Source: Akkermansia muciniphila (GTDB lineage Bacteria; Verrucomicrobiota; Verrucomicrobiia; Verrucomicrobiales; V1-33). Taken from it: a stretch of 64,000 nucleotides of DNA. Made by a program: the position numbers and the translations under genes. The stretch lies in contig CAMAUV010000010.1 of the NCBI GenBank assembly GCA_945861415.1, forward strand, positions 1 through 64,000. The letters are read 5' to 3'. Positions 57,995 to 64,000 of the stretch are shown piece after piece. Numbering within the stretch: position 1 is the first letter of the stretch; every line of letters begins with the position of its first letter. Under the pieces are notes generated by a model. The model searched no databases and was not told the origin of the DNA. It saw nothing but the letters and a program-made list of their open reading frames with translations.

Positions 57995-59311
57995 ATGACT
58001 GAAAGCACGCAAGCCCCTCCGGAAATGCCCGCCCTCAGTTCGGCGGTGCGGTATTGGTTCAGGATGGGTTGTATCAGTTTTGGTGGACCGGCGGGACAGA
58101 TCGCCATCATGCACCGGGAACTTGTGGAGAGCCGTCGATGGATTGGTGAAACCCACTTCATGCACGCTTTGAATTTTTGCACGCTGCTGCCCGGTCCGGA
58201 AGCGCAGCAACTGGCCACCTATTTCGGGTGGCGCTTGCATGGCTGGCGCGGCGGACTGGCGGCTGGTGCATTGTTTGTGCTTCCGTCAGCTGTGCTGCTC
58301 TTCGCCCTAAGTTGGCTTTACATGGTGCACGGCAATATCCCGTGGATTGCGGGCGTCCTTTACGGGCTGATGCCTGCCGTCATCGCGATCGTCGCCGAGG
58401 CAGTGCTGCGCATTGGCAAGAAGGCGCTGAAATCTCTGGCTCTGGGGGCCATCGCGTCCGTGTCCTTTATTTCCATTTACTTCCTTCAGGTCTCCTTCGT
58501 GCTGATCATTCTGAGCGCGGGACTGCTGGGATGGGCGGGGTCGCGTCTGGCGTCGTCTCAGTTCCCTCCCGGAAAAAATCATGGGAGTAAAGGTGCCGTG
58601 GCGGATGTCTGCCTTGTTTTGCCACCGGCTCCGCGCGCAACGTGGGGGCGCTCTTTCCGTGTGGCCGGGCTGTGCCTCGCTTTGTGGTGGATGCCCATCC
58701 TTGCGCTGGGTGCGTTCTTGGGATGGGACAGCCGGCCATTTGCGCTCGGCACTTTTTTCAGTCAGGCGGCACTGGTGACGTTTGGCGGAGCTTATGCGGT
58801 GCTGCCTTATGTGGCGCACCATGCCGTGGGCCTTGGCTGGCTCAGCAGCAGGGACATGATGAGCGGATTGGCTCTCGCCGAGACGACACCAGGTCCGCTG
58901 ATCATGGTGCTGCAGTTTGTGGGATTCGTGGCGGCATGGAATGCGGTGCCCCCGGGTGCCTCTCCGCTCGCGTGGGCCTCGGCAGGGGCTGTGATGACCA
59001 CATGGGCGACGTTTCTCCCGTGTTTCTTGTTCGTCTTTCTCGGAGCGCCGCATGTGGAGAAACTGCGTGACCAGCCGCGGTTGGGGGCGGCCCTCACAAC
59101 CGTTACCGCTGCTGTGGTCGGTGTGATTCTAAATCTCGGAGTGCTGTTTGCCAAACACGCACTTTGGCCAGAGGGTGGCGGTTTTGATTTGTTCGTGGCG
59201 GTGGTGGGCGTGGCCGCCTTTGTCGCACTAAAGTGTTTCCGTGTGGGCTTGATTCCAGTGATTTTTAGCTGTGCGGTCCTTGGCCTTCTCTGGAAAATGG
59301 CGGTGCGATAA
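57995..59311 (+). CDS. chrA: Chromate transporter (CHR family)
   Basis: A 438-residue membrane protein (start 57995, MTESTQAPPEMPALSS) with two homologous CHR halves. Each carries the FGGP/FGGA motif: MGCISFGGPAGQIAIMHREL in the first half and LVTFGGAYAVLPYVAHHAVG in the second. About ten helices. Chromate/sulfate antiport is the family activity; whether this member exports chromate is not shown. It begins 20 bases after the lipoprotein channel gene. Confidence 0.88.
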   Translation: MTESTQAPPEMPALSSAVRYWFRMGCISFGGPAGQIAIMHRELVESRRWIGETHFMHALNFCTLLPGPEAQQLATYFGWRLHGWRGGLAAGALFVLPSAVLLFALSWLYMVHGNIPWIAGVLYGLMPAVIAIVAEAVLRIGKKALKSLALGAIASVSFISIYFLQVSFVLIILSAGLLGWAGSRLASSQFPPGKNHGSKGAVADVCLVLPPAPRATWGRSFRVAGLCLALWWMPILALGAFLGWDSRPFALGTFFSQAALVTFGGAYAVLPYVAHHAVGLGWLSSRDMMSGLALAETTPGPLIMVLQFVGFVAAWNAVPPGASPLAWASAGAVMTTWATFLPCFLFVFLGAPHVEKLRDQPRLGAALTTVTAAVVGVILNLGVLFAKHALWPEGGGFDLFVAVVGVAAFVALKCFRVGLIPVIFSCAVLGLLWKMAVR

Positions 59312-59394
59312 AGTGGCGAACTCAGCCCGAGAAAGAAGCGCCTACAGCACCGCTGTGGCATTGCACCTTCTACCGGGTTGCGCTCTTCTCCCTC

Positions 59395-61125
59395 ATGTCC
59401 ACCATCATTCGCATCTTCCGCTATACTTCCCGCTATAAATGGCGGGCGATGGGGATGTTTCTGCTGGCCGTTGCCTGCACAGGGCTTGTTCTCGTGCTGC
59501 CGGGCGTGACCAAAGAGTTCATGGATGTCGTGATCCCATCCGGCCAACACGACCGAATTGTGCCCCTCGCGGCACTGGCTATTGGGGCTATCGTGCTGCG
59601 GCAGGGGCTTTTTACAGCGCGGTCGCTCTTCAATAACGCTTTTGAACAGCGCGTGCTGCATGATCTTCGCCGGCAGCTCTACGACAAAATTCAGCGGCTG
59701 CCGATGAAGTGGTTCGACAATCAGCCCACCGGTGACGTGATGACACGACTGGCCATCGACGTGCCTGCCATGGAGCGCGTCATCATTGAAGGCATTGATC
59801 AGGGGCTGAGTGGCCTGCTTCAGTTCACTATCGTCTTCGCTTACCTTTGTTCCCAGCACGTCGGGCTGGCTCTGCTGAGTGTGGCTCCGCTGCCCATCGT
59901 CGCTCTGGCCACCATGGTTTATCAGCGCTATGCTGAACCCCGCTACAAAGCATCCAGCGAGGCGAGCAGTGCACTCAATTCCCTCCTGCATGACAACATC
60001 GCCGGTATTCGGCAGATTAAGACCTACACTATTGAGCCGCAGGAACTGGAGCGCTTTGACGACCGCAGCCGCAGGGTCACGCGCACGCACATGAGCGTAG
60101 TAAAAGCCAACGCGGCGATCTGGCCGTTTGTTTCCCTGGTCGCGGAGAGCGGTATCGTGCTTACCATCGCGTTCGGTGCCTACTGGATCATCAATGGAGA
60201 GACCACACTAGGGGTCATGAGTGCGGTCCTGATGTCATGGGGGCTGCTCTACGATCCGATCAGCCGGGTGAATCCTCTGACGCAGATGTTTACCGCCGGC
60301 ATTGTGGCAGGGAAGCGTGTCTTCAGCATCCTCGACCTCACGGATGAGCCCAACCTCGTGGAGGGAGCGCGGCCGGAATTGCTTAAAGGCCATGTTGTCT
60401 TTGACGATGTCGGTTTTTCCTACGCGGCCAAGGCGCCGGTGCTCAGCGGCATCAGCCTTGAGGCCGGGCCCGGTCAGACGATTGCGCTGGTGGGGCCTAC
60501 CGGGGCGGGGAAAAGCACGCTGCTCAACCTCCTCACCCGTCTCTACGAAGCGGACAGCGGCCGCATTTTACTGGACGGAAATGATGTGAAGACTCTGAGC
60601 AAGGAGTGGCTGCGAGACAATATCGCCTACGTCACGCAGGAGAGCTTTCTCTTCAATGCGAGTATCCGCGAAAACCTGCTGATGGCGAGGCCGTCGGCGA
60701 CGGATGAAGATCTGTGGGAAGTGCTGCGCGCGGCCAACGCCGAGACCTTTGTGAAGAACATGGAGGGCGGGCTGAGTTACGTCACAGGTGAACGCGGCAG
60801 CAAGCTCAGCGGCGGAGAAAGGCAGCGGCTGTCCATCGCCCGGGCTCTGCTCAAGAATCCGCCGCTGCTGCTCCTTGATGAAGCGACCAGTGCCGTGGAT
60901 AATCAAACGGAGCAGCTCATTCAGGGAGCGCTCACACGCCTGCGGGCCAATCGAACCTGTTTCGTCATCGCGCACCGGCTGACTACCGTGAAGGATGCGG
61001 ACTGTATTTGTGTGCTCAAGAGAGGAAAGATCATCGAGTGCGGACGGCACGACGAACTCATCGCACGGGACGGGCTTTACGCGAAGCTCTGTGCGGCAGG
61101 ATTTAAGGAGAAGGAGGAGGCATGA
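59395..61125 (+). CDS. MsbA-like ABC exporter (fused permease and ATPase)
   Basis: A 576-residue half-transporter with six N-terminal helices to about residue 310, and an ATPase with Walker A GPTGAGKSTLL, signature LSGGERQRLSIARALL, Walker B LLLLDEATSAVD and the H-loop VIAHRLTTV. It would function as a homodimer exporting a hydrophobic or lipid-like substrate. It follows chrA by 83 bases and overlaps the next gene by four bases. Confidence 0.9.
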   Translation: MSTIIRIFRYTSRYKWRAMGMFLLAVACTGLVLVLPGVTKEFMDVVIPSGQHDRIVPLAALAIGAIVLRQGLFTARSLFNNAFEQRVLHDLRRQLYDKIQRLPMKWFDNQPTGDVMTRLAIDVPAMERVIIEGIDQGLSGLLQFTIVFAYLCSQHVGLALLSVAPLPIVALATMVYQRYAEPRYKASSEASSALNSLLHDNIAGIRQIKTYTIEPQELERFDDRSRRVTRTHMSVVKANAAIWPFVSLVAESGIVLTIAFGAYWIINGETTLGVMSAVLMSWGLLYDPISRVNPLTQMFTAGIVAGKRVFSILDLTDEPNLVEGARPELLKGHVVFDDVGFSYAAKAPVLSGISLEAGPGQTIALVGPTGAGKSTLLNLLTRLYEADSGRILLDGNDVKTLSKEWLRDNIAYVTQESFLFNASIRENLLMARPSATDEDLWEVLRAANAETFVKNMEGGLSYVTGERGSKLSGGERQRLSIARALLKNPPLLLLDEATSAVDNQTEQLIQGALTRLRANRTCFVIAHRLTTVKDADCICVLKRGKIIECGRHDELIARDGLYAKLCAAGFKEKEEA

Positions 61126-61709
61126 AGCGCGTGCTGGCATTCTTCCTAGCACTGCTGCCGCTCCGCGCCGGGGACCGATGGGCGTTGTGCATTGAGCCGG
61201 TGGAACTGCGGACGGAGACAGCGGAGCTGCTATCGGGATCACGCCGCACGGTCGTGTGCCCTGCGAAGGAGGACGCCGCGTTGGGGCTCAGCCGCCTCAG
61301 TAAAGCGGAACTGGCAGCTGCCGGGCAAACTTTTGCCCAATGCAAAACCAAAGCCCTCGCCGCTGCCGCTGCACACCTCAAGACTTTGAAGCCAGACATC
61401 CACCGCAGCGATAAAGGTGCGGCGGAATATGCCGTGCTGAAATCAGACAGCCACCTGACAGCCAGTGTGGTGCTGTGTCCTGAGTTCCTTGTGCAGCTCA
61501 AGGAAACCTTTGGCGAAAGGTTGGTCGTCATGATGCCCGACCGCTTTACCGTCTACGTCTTCGCCCGGAGTTTTGGCGATTTCCAGAAACTCGGCCCGGC
61601 GATCGTGGAGAGGTTCGAGAAAGCCACATGGCCGGTGAGCCGAGAGGCCTTTGAGATCAGCGCGGAAGGCATCAAGTGTCTGGGTGAGTTTCAATCCGGC
61701 GGCGAATAG
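61122..61709 (+). CDS. Exported protein of unknown function
   Basis: A 195-residue protein with a signal peptide (MKRVLAFFLALLPLRAG). The rest is a mixed alpha/beta domain without a motif I recognise (ALGLSRLSKAELAAAGQTFA, HLTASVVLCPEFLVQLKETF). The ATG overlaps the ABC exporter stop (ATGA), so translation is coupled; it may serve the exporter. Confidence 0.6.
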   Translation: MKRVLAFFLALLPLRAGDRWALCIEPVELRTETAELLSGSRRTVVCPAKEDAALGLSRLSKAELAAAGQTFAQCKTKALAAAAAHLKTLKPDIHRSDKGAAEYAVLKSDSHLTASVVLCPEFLVQLKETFGERLVVMMPDRFTVYVFARSFGDFQKLGPAIVERFEKATWPVSREAFEISAEGIKCLGEFQSGGE

Positions 61710-61760
61710 CACACGCCTCTCCTGTTGCGGTCGGCCTCCTTGCCGCCTTGAGCCCAGAAC

Positions 61761-62561
61761 ATGCTCATAGATACCCACGCACACCTCGACAGCTGTCAGC
61801 TCCGTGACGAAATTTCCGCACTGCTCGAGCGTGCTGCGGCGGCCGGGGTCACACGCATTGTTGCTATCGGCTGCGATATAGAAAGCAGCCGTTCCTGCCT
61901 GGATATCGCGGAACGTTTTCCCCAGGTATGGGCTACCGTAGGCGTGCACCCCTGCTACGTGACGGAAGTGACGCAGCCTGACTGGCAGGAGCGACTCCGC
62001 CAGCTCGCCGGGCATCCCCGCTGCGCTGCGCTCGGAGAAATGGGGCTCGACTACTATCACGATCCCCCGGACGGCTGGAGTCTGAAAGATTATCAGGCCC
62101 GGCAGCACGAGTTCTTCAGTGCGCAGCTCGCTCTCGCGGCGGAAACCGGGAAAAACGTCGTGGTCCACCAGCGTGACCGCAAAGGCCTCGAGTGCTGGCG
62201 GGATATCGTCCGGCTTGTCACGCCATGGAACGGGAAGCTGCGTGCCGTTTTCCATTGCTGGATCCTCCCGTGGGCGGAGGCCGCACCGGTGGTCGAAAAC
62301 GGCCATCTTATTAGCTTCACCGGCATAGCCACCTATCCCAAAGCCCCTGAGACGCATGAGTCCGCAGCGGCCGTTCCGGATGGAAGTTTCATGCTGGAAA
62401 CCGACAGCCCCTACATCGCCCCGGTTCCGCATCGGAGTCAGCGTAACGAACCCGCTTATGTCCGTCATACAGCTGAAGCTATTGCCCGCCTGCGTGGCGT
62501 CAGCATAAAACATATCGCAGCCGTCACCGGCGGCGCGGCGGATGCATTCTTCCGGCTTTAA
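61761..62561 (+). CDS. tatD: TatD family metal-dependent DNase
   Basis: A 266-residue TIM-barrel hydrolase. Metal ligands are in IDTHAHLD at the N-terminus, LGEMGLDYYHD, VVHQRDRK, FHCW and METDSPYIAP. This is the full TatD set, so an active Mg/Mn-dependent deoxyribonuclease is likely. It starts 51 bases after the previous gene. Confidence 0.9.
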   Translation: MLIDTHAHLDSCQLRDEISALLERAAAAGVTRIVAIGCDIESSRSCLDIAERFPQVWATVGVHPCYVTEVTQPDWQERLRQLAGHPRCAALGEMGLDYYHDPPDGWSLKDYQARQHEFFSAQLALAAETGKNVVVHQRDRKGLECWRDIVRLVTPWNGKLRAVFHCWILPWAEAAPVVENGHLISFTGIATYPKAPETHESAAAVPDGSFMLETDSPYIAPVPHRSQRNEPAYVRHTAEAIARLRGVSIKHIAAVTGGAADAFFRL

Positions 62562-62764
62562 GGAGGCGCCTGTGCCGGTGCCCAGCGGGTGCAGCAACGT
62601 TGACCAGTTCGCTGGAAGTGGTGATTCTTGCAGCGGAAGCTGTCCCGGCTCAAAATGCCATATTGTTGTGGAGTCCGGCATTCTTTCTGGCTTCATCGCA
62701 TGGTCCTTGCAGGCATTGAAGTCAGGTGGAACAGATTGGCGGTTTTTGCTGCCCTGAAGTTCTC

Positions 62765-64000
62765 ATGCCCGACTATCTTGCACTGCTGAAAAAGCACTTC
62801 GGTTTTGCTGAATTCCGCGGCGGTCAGCTGGCGGTCATTGAGTCCTTGTGTGCTGGCCGCTCTGCACTGGCGCTGTTTCCGACCGGGGCGGGGAAGTCTC
62901 TGTGCTATCAACTTCCGGCCATGGTGCGGGAGGGCACGGCGTTGATTGTGTCTCCGCTCATCGCGCTGATGAAGGATCAGGTGGAGGCCCTGCACCGGCG
63001 TGGCATCGCCGCGGCCCGGATGGACAGCACGCTGTCAGCTGCGGAGACGGCACAACTATACGCTGATATGGCGGCGGGGCGGCTGCGATTGCTCTACATC
63101 GCGCCGGAGCGGCTTTCGAGCGAGACATTCGTCGGGCGGTTGCGGCGCATGAAAGTGTCGCTGCTGGCCATTGATGAGGCGCACTGCATTTCAGAATGGG
63201 GGCACAATTTCCGCCCGGAGTATCTCCGGCTGGCGGCGGTGGCGCGAGAACTGCAGGTTTCGCCCGTGCTGGCGCTGACGGCGACGGCTACTCCAGAGGT
63301 GGCGGAGAGCATTCGGCTGAGCTTCGGAATCGCGGCGGAGGAACACGCACAGACTTCCTTCCACCGAGCGAATTTAAATTTGGAGATTGTGCCTGCGCCG
63401 GCAGCGCGGCGGCTGGCAATGCTGACGAAACGGCTGATGAGTGCCAAAGTGCGCCCGGCAATCGTTTACGTGACCCTGCAGGAAACAGCGGAGCATGTAG
63501 CGACGCACTTGCAGCGGGCGGGGCTGGACGCACGAGCGTATCATGCGGGACTCCCGGATGATCAGCGGGCGGAGACACAGGATCTCTTCATGTCCGGGCG
63601 GTGTGAAATCATCGTGGCCACCATCGCCTTCGGCATGGGGATCGACAAGGCGGACGTCCGGGGCGTCTTCCATTTTAATCTGCCAAAATCGCTGGAGAAT
63701 TATATCCAAGAAACGGGCCGGGCCGGGCGCGACGGCAGGCCTTCGTTCTGTATGCTCTTCGCCTGCGGGGACGACCGGATCGTGCTGGAGAACTTTACCT
63801 ATGGCGATACGCCTTCACTCTCTGCGGTGCGCAATGTGGTGGATCACCTGCTGCGCCAGGGGGATAAGTTCGATATCTCCCGCTACGACCTGAGTCACTC
63901 TTCCGATGTGCGGCAACTGGTGCTGGAGACGATCATCACCTATCTGGAAATGGAGGGCGTGTTGCGCCCGGTGGGCACTTTCTATGCCGGGCGCCGGGTC
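62765..64000 (+). CDS. recQ: RecQ ATP-dependent DNA helicase (5' part)
   Basis: The frame is open from ATG 62765 to the window edge, so only the first 412 residues are seen. It shows the RecQ helicase motifs: Walker A FPTGAGKSLCYQLP, the DEAH box IDEAHCISEWGHNFRPEY, motif III LTATATPEV, and motif VI QETGRAGRDG. The zinc-binding and winged-helix domains begin at the end (RQLVLETIITYLEMEGVLRP). The C-terminal part lies outside. 62562-62764 between tatD and this gene shows nothing recognisable. Confidence 0.95.
   Translation, partial: MPDYLALLKKHFGFAEFRGGQLAVIESLCAGRSALALFPTGAGKSLCYQLPAMVREGTALIVSPLIALMKDQVEALHRRGIAAARMDSTLSAAETAQLYADMAAGRLRLLYIAPERLSSETFVGRLRRMKVSLLAIDEAHCISEWGHNFRPEYLRLAAVARELQVSPVLALTATATPEVAESIRLSFGIAAEEHAQTSFHRANLNLEIVPAPAARRLAMLTKRLMSAKVRPAIVYVTLQETAEHVATHLQRAGLDARAYHAGLPDDQRAETQDLFMSGRCEIIVATIAFGMGIDKADVRGVFHFNLPKSLENYIQETGRAGRDGRPSFCMLFACGDDRIVLENFTYGDTPSLSAVRNVVDHLLRQGDKFDISRYDLSHSSDVRQLVLETIITYLEMEGVLRPVGTFYAGRRV

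Noticed and set aside
58807..60090. 427-codon minus-strand ORF across chrA and the ABC gene
   Set aside because: Spans two well-supported genes on the other strand.
61443..62696. 417-codon minus-strand ORF opposite tatD
   Set aside because: Antisense of TatD, whose metal ligands are all intact.

Overview
The window comes from a member of the Verrucomicrobiota. The 16S rRNA gene at 48944-50494 carries signature stretches I associate with that phylum, the tmRNA tag reads ANSTNELALAA, and the gene content fits the PVC superphylum: a haem-binding CxxCH protein of PVC type, an exported arylsulfatase, a Tat-exported protein, and many genes without a clear Shine-Dalgarno sequence. Base composition looks fairly even and GC-rich. 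No intact mobile element, phage or CRISPR array is visible. There is an unusual number of small broken genes.

Layout. 1-1740: a serine-recombinase remnant, then the tmRNA gene ssrA. 1742-5509 (minus): SLC13-type permease, DedA protein and a HupE-like membrane protein, probably one operon. 5674-10065: glnS, an acidic-repeat protein and murI. 11245-18128: a tightly packed heavy-metal efflux operon (His-rich exported protein, TolC-type channel, DUF3147 membrane protein, membrane-anchored adaptor, CusA/CzcA-type RND pump, Cys-cluster exported protein). 18278-22173: a DUF4126 protein, two gene remnants, trpB and an unknown protein. 22322-28972: a complete Bat (aerotolerance-type) operon with DUF4381, BatA, a BatB-TPR fusion, BatD and a TPR/SH3 protein. 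29005-37030: OsmC, Tat-exported protein, PVC cytochrome, sulfatase and a DHDPS-like enzyme.

37166-45294: nuoB divergent from metG, then mnmH and an ArsC/Spx-like protein; an amino-acid ABC transporter without a binding protein; a broken PAS domain; an orphan EF-hand mini-protein; mgtE. 45684-48203: mutS (minus), preceded by an amber-interrupted membrane-protein ORF at its 3' side. 48944-54169: a complete rRNA operon ordered 16S, tRNA-Ala(TGC), tRNA-Ile(GAT), 23S, 5S, with two terminator-like hairpins in its leader and two good terminators after 5S. 54432-56478 (minus): a prephenate dehydratase-like protein and a sugar-isomerase-like protein. 56595-61709: an outer-membrane channel lipoprotein, ChrA-type transporter, ABC exporter and unknown exported protein in one run. 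61761-64000: tatD and the 5' part of recQ, which runs off the window.

How they fit together. The most coherent systems are the metal efflux operon (a trans-envelope pump with extra metal-ligand-rich periplasmic proteins), the Bat operon (two VWA membrane proteins with partner proteins), and the 56.6-61.7 kb export cluster. All function calls come from reading the translations against remembered family features; no database search was run. Several single-base lesions lie in homopolymers, so assembly error is an alternative to real decay there.
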